Assembly (NCBI GenBank): GCA_018268935.1
Contig: JAFDVS010000026.1
Coordinates: 1-64,000 of the forward strand
Source: Acidobacteriota bacterium
GTDB taxonomy: Bacteria > Acidobacteriota > Terriglobia > Bryobacterales > Bryobacteraceae
DNA length: 64,000 bases
Direction of reading: 5' to 3'
Below, one piece after another: positions 18,890 through 26,570 of this stretch. A model generated the notes under the pieces. That model made no database searches and was not told where the DNA came from. It was given only the letters and a program-made list of their open reading frames with translations. Position numbers and translations under genes: made by a program. The first letter of the stretch is position 1. Each line of letters begins with the position of its first letter.

Positions 18890-20068
18890 TCATATCAAAA
18901 CGAGTACCAGTTCCTTCCCATCGCCGGCGATTCCTTCCTTCACTTCGGTTGTCACCAACTGTCCCTGAATGTGGAACCGTTGTCCCTGGCAATAGGGGAA
19001 CTGGAACCATCCCTCCACATCCGGCACGATCTCCATATCGACGGGTTCACGGAAGTCCGAACCCGACAACGTGAGTTTTGGTCTCTCAGGTGAGGGTGTC
19101 CCATCACGGCGCACGATGCGTCCGCGCACCATCAAGATGCGAATTCGCTCGGGCTCCACCCAGTCGTGCCGCAGCTGCGCCGCCCCTTCGGGCACAAACA
19201 CTTTCCTGCCCGGCCAATACGCCGGGACGTGCGGCGATGAAGGCAGTGGCGTGCCGAAGATGTTGATTCCTAGCTCATACTCCCCCGGTTCTACGCGGCG
19301 AATCGCGTAGTTGCCATCGGCGTCCGTCTCATCCGAATAGACCGCTTCGACCAAGCCATCCTTGCCCGGTTGAACCAACTGTACGCGCACACCGGTGGCA
19401 GGTTGTCCGTCCAGCGTCCGTACCGTACCATGCACTCTCCGATCCGGCTCCATCGCCACGACAGCGCGCGCGCAGGCACCTTGCTTCACCCGAAACGTCG
19501 TTCTTCGATGATCGAAGCCTGGCAACCGGCCCTCAATCTTGTACTCTCCCGGCGCGAGGCCGCTGAGGACAAACCTCCCATCCCCTGCGGTCTCGGTTTC
19601 GTACGTGCCTGCTGCAGACGATAGGACCATTCGCACACCTTTGATCGCACCGCCACCGTCATTGCGAAGCACTACCCCACTCAACTCCGTCTTGCTCGCC
19701 CCCGACGAGTAATGCCTCAGGAACTCCAGATGATCAGCGGCATCGGCTGCATCCACTGCCCCACGGCAGTGGATCGGAGACAGACGGCCTATGCCTCCGT
19801 TGGCGTACACCAGGTACTGCTCTCCAAGGGACAGGTGCGCGGCCACTACCACCTCAGGATCGCTTACGCCTTCATAGGCATGATCCACGCGCAATACCGC
19901 GTCGCCTCGCGGCATAGTCTTGCGCACAACTGTGCCGAGGAGAATCGCCCGTGAATGGTTCGCGGCCTCACAAGGAGAGGGTTTCTCCAGGCAGGGGGGA
20001 CAAGCGAGCAACAGCGGCGTCCACATTGCCGCCATGGTGAGAATCGTCAGAATCGCTGCATTTCGCAT
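18890..20068 (-). CDS. Lipoprotein with carboxypeptidase-regulatory-like domains
   Basis: 392 residues from ATG 20068, chosen because GAGG lies six bases before it. The signal peptide ends in PLLLAC, a lipobox, so the protein is probably lipid-anchored. After an N-terminal segment with several cysteines (ACPPCLEKPSPCEA), at least two CarboxypepD_reg-like beta domains follow: TAGDGRFVLSGLAPGEYKIEG and TDADGNYAIRRVEPGEYELG. Such domains are carried by many envelope and TonB-linked proteins. The tandem stop TGATGA ends the gene. It is upstream of the heptaheme cytochrome in the same direction, so the two may be made together; no enzyme activity is suggested. Confidence 0.75.
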   Translation of the reverse strand: MRNAAILTILTMAAMWTPLLLACPPCLEKPSPCEAANHSRAILLGTVVRKTMPRGDAVLRVDHAYEGVSDPEVVVAAHLSLGEQYLVYANGGIGRLSPIHCRGAVDAADAADHLEFLRHYSSGASKTELSGVVLRNDGGGAIKGVRMVLSSAAGTYETETAGDGRFVLSGLAPGEYKIEGRLPGFDHRRTTFRVKQGACARAVVAMEPDRRVHGTVRTLDGQPATGVRVQLVQPGKDGLVEAVYSDETDADGNYAIRRVEPGEYELGINIFGTPLPSSPHVPAYWPGRKVFVPEGAAQLRHDWVEPERIRILMVRGRIVRRDGTPSPERPKLTLSGSDFREPVDMEIVPDVEGWFQFPYCQGQRFHIQGQLVTTEVKEGIAGDGKELVLVLI

Positions 20069-20119
20069 GGTGCGCCTCGTTGCCCTGTTGGACACCACGA
20101 GGGTGCGACAAAGTTCCCA

Positions 20120-20764
20120 TCAGGCTCGCCTTAATTTCTCTACACGAAGCCGCAGTTCCTTCACCCACTCCTCCGACAGCGCGGGACACGACGCCAGCTC
20201 CGCCGCCGCATCCGCATCCTTCTTCCGGAAATGCATCACATCGTGAGCCCGCGTGACCACCCACTCGGGATGCGGCCGCTCGACTAACTCGAACCGGTCT
20301 CCCGCCTGCACATGGCCCTCACGCAGCACTCGCAAATACCACCCCGTCCATCCGCGCCGGTTGATCTGCTGCACCAGGTCCGGAATACCCCAACGCCGCG
20401 CCTGCTTTCCGCAAGGCTGCCGCGGTTGGCTGACCTGCACCTTGGCCTGACCCAGCTCATACACATCTCCGACGCAAACGTCGCCTTCCCTCAACCCCGC
20501 AACCAGGATGTTCTCACCGAAGGCACCGGCGGGCAGCGGGTCTGGGAACAGCTCCGCGTGCCAAGGGGCATAGTGATCGTGGCTGTAAACCAAAGCGGCT
20601 TTGTCCGGCCCTCCGTGGTAGCGCCGGTCCGCCTGCTGGTCGCCTTCGAATCCCTCCGTGCCCAGGAACACCTCACCCTGTACAGGATCCTTGTACGTTG
20701 CGGTGCGCCATCCATCGTAAGAGCGGATCTTCCCCGTTTGAATCGAAACGACAGTCGACATCAT
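20120..20764 (-). CDS. MOSC-domain protein (YiiM-like)
   Basis: 214 residues. The motif GFEGDQQADRRYHGGPDKAALVYS is the core of YiiM-type MOSC proteins, with PAGAFGENILVAGL and a cysteine in SQPRQPCGKQARR that corresponds to the conserved MOSC Cys. The family binds molybdenum cofactor or handles N-hydroxylated and 6-hydroxylaminopurine substrates (YiiM). ATG 20764 overlaps the stop of the MarR-type gene (ATGATG/TGA), so it is translationally coupled to it, implying linked control. ATG 20761 is the alternative start. It is the last gene of a five-gene minus-strand run. Confidence 0.85.
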   Translation of the reverse strand: MMSTVVSIQTGKIRSYDGWRTATYKDPVQGEVFLGTEGFEGDQQADRRYHGGPDKAALVYSHDHYAPWHAELFPDPLPAGAFGENILVAGLREGDVCVGDVYELGQAKVQVSQPRQPCGKQARRWGIPDLVQQINRRGWTGWYLRVLREGHVQAGDRFELVERPHPEWVVTRAHDVMHFRKKDADAAAELASCPALSEEWVKELRLRVEKLRRA

Positions 20765-21417
20765 TCCTTCCTTGCGAACGAAATCCACACTTCTTCGCGG
20801 CGTTCTTCAGCCGAGGGATCAAAATCCCCGCAATCCACCTGCAGCATGCGATCGCCGATGGGCGCATTGAGGAAGCCGCAGTGATGCGGCTGCTCCGAAT
20901 CCGTGTAAACGAACGGATTGAAGAACCGGCAGTTCACACACATCCGTGTAACCGGGATTTGACCCTGTTCCTGGAGGGTCCTGAGCATCTTCACCAAAGC
21001 CCGCAAGAACACGGCGCGTTCTTCTTCGTTCAACGCGAGTGTGGCCGACCGCAGGAAACCGGGCCAGGCGGATGTTCCCTCTGCGAGTTGGCCGCCTCTC
21101 AGCGTGAGCCGCAACTCCACCGCGCGCCCGTCGGAAACAGAACGCACCTTCTCCACCAGCCCTTTGCGGACCAGCGTCGATATGGAGTCACTCACCGTTG
21201 GCTTCGTCAACGCCAGTTCCACGGCGATGCGTGAGACTCCCAGGGGTTCCTGAGGCCGCGAGGCAAGCAGCGCAAGAATCTGTCCTTGGGTCGGCGTGAT
21301 GCCTAACTCGGTGGCATCCACCCAGCCTCTGTGCCGCAAAACCACGGCGATTCTGGATAGCCCGGCCAAAATGCGATCGGCCACCCCATCAGATCCTACA
21401 GCAAGTACGTCGGACAT
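20761..21417 (-). CDS. MarR-family regulator with four-cysteine C-terminal extension
   Basis: 218 residues, longer than the usual 140-170 of MarR. The winged helix lies at about 35-135 (LGVSRIAVELALTKPTVSDSISTLVRKGLVEKV). After it comes an extension with the pattern C-X2-C-X16-C-X15-C (CVNCRFF, PHHC, VDCGDFD), four cysteines likely to bind zinc or an Fe-S cluster. GGAGG lies seven bases before the ATG. It sits between the beta-lactamase/VanX fusion and the coupled MOSC gene. It is a candidate regulator of its own operon, perhaps with a metal or redox signal; operator and ligand are unknown. Confidence 0.83.
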   Translation of the reverse strand: MSDVLAVGSDGVADRILAGLSRIAVVLRHRGWVDATELGITPTQGQILALLASRPQEPLGVSRIAVELALTKPTVSDSISTLVRKGLVEKVRSVSDGRAVELRLTLRGGQLAEGTSAWPGFLRSATLALNEEERAVFLRALVKMLRTLQEQGQIPVTRMCVNCRFFNPFVYTDSEQPHHCGFLNAPIGDRMLQVDCGDFDPSAEERREEVWISFARKE

Positions 21418-21435
21418 CGTTTTCCTCCATGGCTT

Positions 21436-23643
21436 CTACTTCGAGCCAATGGATTCAAACGTTGTCGTGCCGATCGGGTATTGCTCCCATTCCTGAAAGT
21501 CGAAGTGCCACCACTCGACGTCGAACACCTGGAATCCTTGGCTCTCCATCGCCGCGCGCAACACTTCGCGGTGCCATCGTGCGAGGGACGTACTTCCAGG
21601 ATAATCCGGGTAAGAGCGTTCTGACATTTCGTCGTACAAACCGGGCATCTCCACGGCCTTTCCGGTTTCCAGATCGTAGAGGGTCAGATCCACGGCGCAG
21701 CCGCGATTGTGCCTGGAGCCCTTGGAGGGATCCGCAACGAAGATCCGCTTGTCATCCGGCGTTGCGTCCCAAAAGATCCTGGTCACATACCAGGGCCGGT
21801 AGGCATCATGAATCAACAACCCATAGCCCAGCTTCTGCAGTTCGCGATGTGCTTTCACCAGTGCTTCCGCGGCGGGGCGTTGCAGGAACGCCCTCGCCTG
21901 GGAGTAAACCGGAGTGCTGAGAAAATTGTCGGCGCCGGCGTAGCGGATGTCGAGCTTGATGCTGTCATCGAGCGTTGTCAATTCCACCAAGTCCGAATTG
22001 CGAAAGGTGCGCTTCTCCACCGGAGGTTGGGCTGCCAGCGCTTCCCTGGCCAGTTCCGGCACGGGCCTCCGAGGCTGGATGCGGAAGACGGGTCCCTGCG
22101 CGGCGATCTGGCGCTTGGGAAACAATACGCCACCGACCCAGGCCCCCTCCGCGGTAAACCGGAGGCGCTCGCCATCATAGAGCCCCCAATCAGGGAAGCG
22201 AAACGTATCGGCCCCTTCGCGAATGAGGGGATAGTAGTCATACCACTCGATGAGGACTGCCAGCTTGCCCTCATGCTCCAGCACGTACAGCTGGTTGTGA
22301 TCCCAACCGTACTCACCAACATGCTTCCGCAATTCCGAACTCGCCTCGGCGGGCTTCGGCAAAGGTTGGCGTGGGCCCAGCTTCGGGCGTTCCCCGAATC
22401 CGAGCAGATCGTCGGTGATCAGTTCGCCGCCGGCCCGGCGCAGTTCGACGCGCGATCCACCGCGTACAGGAAGTCTGTACAGCTTCTTACCCCGCGCCAC
22501 CAGATCTACCGCATCGTCGCCTTCGCCATAACGGCCGGACAAGCGGCGCGCTTCGTCGGCGGTCAGGCCCGATGTCACGGCGGCGGTCTCCAGAGGCTCC
22601 CCGCGCTGTGCCTGCTGCAGCCAGCGCAATGCCTGAGTGGCAATGCGTGTGGCAACCGCATTGGCGCTATCCATATTCACCACCACCACCGCGCCCAGTT
22701 TCTCTTCCGGCAGTACCGTCAAGTCCGTGGCAAAGCCGTAGATAGCGCCGCCGTGCGACACGGAGCGTGCCGTACCCACATTGCCCAGACGGAATCCAAG
22801 CCCGTAGTTCCCGCCAAACTGTGGTTCCCACATCTGCTGCAGCGTCTTCTCGTTGAGCAGCGGAGCACCCCTTTCAAAAAGACATTTGACGAACTTCGTC
22901 ATATCGTCCATCGACGCGTAGAGGCTGCCTGCGGGCGCCATCCCCAGTTCAAACTGAGGCGCGCGGAACCGTCTGCCGTCATACGTCCACATCCAGGCCG
23001 GCGCCAGGAGTTTGACGAGATCCGGCTTCAACAGGAAGGCGCTGCTGCGCATCGCCAGTGGCTCCAGCACTACGCTATTCACGTAGTCGGCGAACGGCCG
23101 TTCGCTCACTCGCTCCAGCACGCGCCCTACTACGGCAATTCCGGCATTCGAATATTTCGTCCGTGTGCCCGGCCTGTAGACCAGTTCCGTCTTGTTCAAA
23201 CTGGCCACTGTCTGCTCGAGCGTCACCGGCGAGTTATCGAAGTAATGCCCGACGACGGGTTCGCGCACGAGCCCCGCACGATGACTCATCAGCATGCGTA
23301 GGGTGATTTCGCCGCCGAACGGATTCCGGGGCTGAAACTCGGGCAGATAACGCGTTACGGGAGCATCCAGGTCGATCTTGCCCACCTGCACCATCTGCAT
23401 CACGGCGATGTCGGTGAAGAGCTTCGACACTGAGCCTACGCGATACACCGAGTTCTCCGCGCCTTCGCCTTGCGTGTGCGTCCAGACACGGCCGTTCCCG
23501 TCCATCAGGGCCACGGCGATCGACGGGATATTTTTCTGCTGCCGCTCCGCTTGAATCAGTGCGGCGACGCGCGAATAAACCTCGCCGGTTTGGGCTGCCG
23601 CCAGGGCCGCCCATAACAGAAGCAAACCGAGCGCCCGCTTCAT
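21436..23643 (-). CDS. Fusion of serine beta-lactamase-like domain and VanX-type D-Ala-D-Ala dipeptidase
   Basis: 735 residues with a signal peptide (MKRALGLLLLWAALAAAQ). The first part (about 20-345) is a class C beta-lactamase/penicillin-binding fold: SVSK at 71-74, YSN at 164-166 and a late HGG for the third motif. A beta-rich middle section follows. The last about 210 residues are a VanX/DdpX-type M15D peptidase with the zinc motif SRHNRGCAVD and the catalytic EWWH. Both halves recognise D-Ala-D-Ala-related groups, so the protein probably trims or recycles cell-wall peptides in the periplasm. The ATG overlaps the stop of the enoyl-CoA hydratase gene (ATGA). Confidence 0.85.
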   Translation of the reverse strand: MKRALGLLLLWAALAAAQTGEVYSRVAALIQAERQQKNIPSIAVALMDGNGRVWTHTQGEGAENSVYRVGSVSKLFTDIAVMQMVQVGKIDLDAPVTRYLPEFQPRNPFGGEITLRMLMSHRAGLVREPVVGHYFDNSPVTLEQTVASLNKTELVYRPGTRTKYSNAGIAVVGRVLERVSERPFADYVNSVVLEPLAMRSSAFLLKPDLVKLLAPAWMWTYDGRRFRAPQFELGMAPAGSLYASMDDMTKFVKCLFERGAPLLNEKTLQQMWEPQFGGNYGLGFRLGNVGTARSVSHGGAIYGFATDLTVLPEEKLGAVVVVNMDSANAVATRIATQALRWLQQAQRGEPLETAAVTSGLTADEARRLSGRYGEGDDAVDLVARGKKLYRLPVRGGSRVELRRAGGELITDDLLGFGERPKLGPRQPLPKPAEASSELRKHVGEYGWDHNQLYVLEHEGKLAVLIEWYDYYPLIREGADTFRFPDWGLYDGERLRFTAEGAWVGGVLFPKRQIAAQGPVFRIQPRRPVPELAREALAAQPPVEKRTFRNSDLVELTTLDDSIKLDIRYAGADNFLSTPVYSQARAFLQRPAAEALVKAHRELQKLGYGLLIHDAYRPWYVTRIFWDATPDDKRIFVADPSKGSRHNRGCAVDLTLYDLETGKAVEMPGLYDEMSERSYPDYPGSTSLARWHREVLRAAMESQGFQVFDVEWWHFDFQEWEQYPIGTTTFESIGSK

Positions 23644-24416
23644 CGGCCCGTCCAGCAGGGCACGCGCTTTTCGAGAAATGCCGTGATCCCTTCCTGGGCA
23701 TCGGCCGCGAGCGCGTTCATCGACATGACTTCCTTCGCGTAGGCATAAGCCTTGGGCTGATCGAGATCAATCTGCGCGTAGAAAGCCTGTTTGCCCAAGC
23801 CCACGGTGAGGGAACTGGCAGGCACAATCTGGGCCGCTAAATCCCGCGTGGAGGCAGCCAGTTCAGTGGGCGGCACGACGCGATTCACCAGCCCCCAATC
23901 CGCTGCAGTCGCCGCATCAATCGCGCGGCCGGTGAGCAGCATCTCCATCGCCCGCTTCCGCCCGATGGCCCGGGTGAGCGCCACCATCGGTGTCGTGCAG
24001 AACAAGCCGATCTTCACGCCCGGCGTAGCGAACTTTGCCGCCGCTGAGGCAATTGCGAGATCGCAGGTCGCCACGAGTTGGCAGCCGGCGGCTGTTGCCA
24101 TCCCCTGCACCTCGGCAATCACCGGCTGAGGGATGGATTGCACCGCTGTCATCAGCCTGGTGCAAACGTCGAACAAGTGGCGGTACTCGTTCACGGTCCC
24201 TCCTGTCATCTCGCCGAGATCATGGCCGGAGCTGAACACGGGTCCGGACGCATTCAAGATTACGGCCCGCACCGATGGATCGCGTCCAATGCCTTCCAGG
24301 CAATCCACTAGTTCCAGCATCAGGCCAAGCGACAACGCATTGCGGCGCTGAGGCCGGTTCAGTGTGACGATGGCAGTGCCGCCATCACGCGCTTCCAGCA
24401 GTGTTTCATAGGGCAT
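23640..24416 (-). CDS. Enoyl-CoA hydratase/isomerase family protein
   Basis: 258 residues, the crotonase size. The pattern VTLNRPQRRNALSLGLM and VFSSGHDLGEMTG is the crotonase CoA-binding and oxyanion-hole region, and QPVIAEVQGMATAAGCQLVATCDLAIAS is the second conserved stretch. Only part of the catalytic acidic pair of true hydratases is evident (a Glu is not obvious at the second site), so isomerase or other crotonase activity is possible. It follows the acyl-CoA synthetase by zero bases and overlaps the beta-lactamase/VanX fusion by four, so the three are one unit. The substrate is not predictable. Confidence 0.85.
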   Translation of the reverse strand: MPYETLLEARDGGTAIVTLNRPQRRNALSLGLMLELVDCLEGIGRDPSVRAVILNASGPVFSSGHDLGEMTGGTVNEYRHLFDVCTRLMTAVQSIPQPVIAEVQGMATAAGCQLVATCDLAIASAAAKFATPGVKIGLFCTTPMVALTRAIGRKRAMEMLLTGRAIDAATAADWGLVNRVVPPTELAASTRDLAAQIVPASSLTVGLGKQAFYAQIDLDQPKAYAYAKEVMSMNALAADAQEGITAFLEKRVPCWTGR

Positions 24417-25970
24417 TCAGTTCACCTTCTTTTCGCGCCCCGCCCACTCTTTCTCTCTCAATTCATTCTTGCGGATTTTGCCTGTTGCCGTTTTCGGCAG
24501 CAGGCGAAATTCAACATGCTTGGGACACTTGAAGTGAGCCATCCGGCTGCGGCAGAACGCAATGATATCCTCGGCTGTTGCGGCTCCCTCGCTTTTCAAC
24601 GTGACGAACGCTTTGGGCACCTCGCCCCATTTCTCATCGGGCACCGCCACAACGGCCGCTTCCAACACCGCCGGATGTTCGTAAATCTGCTTTTCCACTT
24701 CCACCGAGGAGATGTTCTCGCCACCGGAAATGATGATGTCCTTCTTCCGGTCGCGGATCTCCAGGTATCCGTCGGGATGCATCACCGCGTAATCGCCGGA
24801 ATGGAACCAGCCGCCGCGAAATGCCTCGGCCGTGGCCTCCGGGTTGCGAAAGTAGCCGATCATGACATTGTTGCCACGCATCACGATTTCGCCCATGGAG
24901 TTCCCATCCGCGGGCACATCGTTCATCTGCTCGTCAACGAGGCGGCAATCCGTTCCGGCAACGATATAAGGCACGCCTTGCCTCGCCTTGCGTTGTGCCC
25001 GGGCATTGGCCGGCAATTGATTCCATTCCTTCCGCCAGGCGCAGACGGTCATCGGACCATAGGTTTCCGTCAGGCCGTAACAATGGAACATCTCCGCGCC
25101 CATCTCTTCCGCCGATCGCAGGACGGCGGGCGACGGTGGCGCTCCCGCGGTGATGATCCGAAGTCCATTGTCAAACTTCACGCCCTGCTGGGCGCAGTAA
25201 TGCGCCAGCGAGCCCACAACTATTGGCGCTCCGCATAAATGCGTGACGCCCTCTTGGCGAATCAATTCGACGACGCGTTCCGGTACCGGCTGGCGCAGCA
25301 GGACGTGCACGCCGCCCGCCGCCGTTACCGCCCAGGGGAAGCACCAGCCATTGCAATGGAACAGGGGCAGAGTCCAGAGATAGACCGAACTCGAGTTCAG
25401 GCCGTATTCCATGAGCTCGCCCAAGGCATTCAGGTATGCCCCACGGTAGCGGAACATCACGCCCTTGGGAAACCCCGTCGTTCCACTCGTGTAGTTGATG
25501 GAGATCATCCCGTCTTCGTCCGGCTCGATGGGTTGCACGTCGGCCACGCATCCGGATTCGAGCAAGCCCTCATAGTCAGTGATGAAATGCAGCAGGGCCG
25601 GCATCTGATCGCGCAGAGACTCCAGCACGGGCGCCAACTGCGGATCCACCAACAACACCTTGGCCTCGCAATGATTGAGGATCCAGACCAGTTCCGGCCC
25701 CGCCAGCCGCGTGTTCAGCATCACCAGAGCCGCTCCGATCAAGGGCACTCCAAAGTGTGGTTCCAGCGCCATCACTGTATTGGGAGAGAGCACGGCCACG
25801 CGATCTCCGGGTTCCACACCGAGTTTGCGCAATGCCGCTGCCAATCGAAAAGCCCGTTCCTGGAATTGCGCGTAGGTAAAGCGCCGGTCCCCGTCGATTA
25901 CGGCCAGGCGGTCACCATAAACAAACGCGCTGCGGGCGAGGAAATTCAACGGCGTGAGAGCATTCTTCAT
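24417..25970 (-). CDS. Acyl-CoA synthetase, AMP-binding family
   Basis: 517 residues. All ANL-family motifs are visible: NYTSGTTGFPKGVMF (P-loop), CYGLTETYGP, HSGDYAVMHPDGYLEI and the hinge/C-terminal RDRKKDIIISGGENISSVEVE, with the catalytic Lys in KTATGKIRKNELR. It activates a fatty or aromatic acid to its CoA ester, probably a medium- or long-chain substrate. It heads the five-gene minus-strand unit and is divergent from the glutathione peroxidase gene. TAGAAT lies 11 bases before the ATG, which gives a very short leader. Its substrate is not set by the sequence. Confidence 0.92.
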   Translation of the reverse strand: MKNALTPLNFLARSAFVYGDRLAVIDGDRRFTYAQFQERAFRLAAALRKLGVEPGDRVAVLSPNTVMALEPHFGVPLIGAALVMLNTRLAGPELVWILNHCEAKVLLVDPQLAPVLESLRDQMPALLHFITDYEGLLESGCVADVQPIEPDEDGMISINYTSGTTGFPKGVMFRYRGAYLNALGELMEYGLNSSSVYLWTLPLFHCNGWCFPWAVTAAGGVHVLLRQPVPERVVELIRQEGVTHLCGAPIVVGSLAHYCAQQGVKFDNGLRIITAGAPPSPAVLRSAEEMGAEMFHCYGLTETYGPMTVCAWRKEWNQLPANARAQRKARQGVPYIVAGTDCRLVDEQMNDVPADGNSMGEIVMRGNNVMIGYFRNPEATAEAFRGGWFHSGDYAVMHPDGYLEIRDRKKDIIISGGENISSVEVEKQIYEHPAVLEAAVVAVPDEKWGEVPKAFVTLKSEGAATAEDIIAFCRSRMAHFKCPKHVEFRLLPKTATGKIRKNELREKEWAGREKKVN

Positions 25971-26018
25971 TGTGGTAGATCATTCTATCTTGCAACTGCC
26001 GTCCCCTTTTGTGCATCA

Positions 26019-26549
26019 ATGGTTAGGATGAAACTCGCCGCAGCTTTCACCCTACTTGCTATGTCACTCACAGCAGCCAACAACGTCCACGAATTCACGC
26101 TGAACAGCATCGACGGCAAACCAGCTCCGCTCTCCGCCTACAAGGGGAAGGTATTGCTGATGGTCAACGTCGCCAGTCAGTGTGGATACACACCCCAATA
26201 CACCGGACTCGAGTCTCTTTACCGGAAGTACAAAGACAAAGGTCTCGTGGTGGTCGGATTCCCGGCCAACAATTTCGGCGCACAGGAACCAGGCTCTGAC
26301 GCTGAAATCAAGCAGTTCTGTTCGCGCAAATACGACGTCACCTTCCCGATGTACTCGAAGATTTCCGTGAAGGGTCCCGATGCCGCTCCGCTGTACCAGT
26401 TCCTGCAGGAAAAGGGTGGCGCGGTGAAATGGAACTTCACCAAGTTCCTCGTCGATGCCAACGGGAATGTCGTGAAGAAGTTCGATTCCGGTGTGGCCCC
26501 GGAGTCCCCGGAGTTGATTGGCGAAATCGAGAAAGCCCTCAAGAAGTAG
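26019..26549 (+). CDS. Glutathione peroxidase-family protein, exported
   Basis: 176 residues from ATG 26019 (ATG 26028 is equally possible; both lack a clear ribosome binding site). A signal peptide (MKLAAAFTLLAMSLTAAN) leads into the peroxidase domain. The peroxidatic site is NVASQCGYT, a cysteine rather than selenocysteine form. The Gln and Trp partners appear in FPANNFGAQEPG and KWNFTKFLVD. Bacterial members usually use thioredoxin rather than glutathione. It probably detoxifies lipid or hydrogen peroxide in the periplasm. It ends in a hairpin shared with the convergent ThDP gene. Confidence 0.9.
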   Translation: MVRMKLAAAFTLLAMSLTAANNVHEFTLNSIDGKPAPLSAYKGKVLLMVNVASQCGYTPQYTGLESLYRKYKDKGLVVVGFPANNFGAQEPGSDAEIKQFCSRKYDVTFPMYSKISVKGPDAAPLYQFLQEKGGAVKWNFTKFLVDANGNVVKKFDSGVAPESPELIGEIEKALKK

Positions 26550-26570
26550 CCGGGACGGCTACTTCTTTTT
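26541..26570. terminator. Bidirectional terminator spanning both convergent stop codons
   Basis: AAGAAGTAGCC and GGCTACTTCTT form a perfect 11-base stem around GGGAC, followed by TTT on the plus strand. The left arm includes the KK-stop end of the peroxidase gene and the right arm the KK-stop end of the ThDP gene, so one palindrome encodes both C termini and can terminate both transcripts. Confidence 0.85.

Noticed and set aside
21709..23301. Long plus-strand reading opposite the beta-lactamase/VanX gene
   Set aside because: It has no domain similarity and is the complement of a clear gene; high GC produces such long readings.
25239..26018. Long plus-strand extension of the glutathione peroxidase reading
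   Set aside because: It lies antisense to the acyl-CoA synthetase and would hide a good signal peptide.
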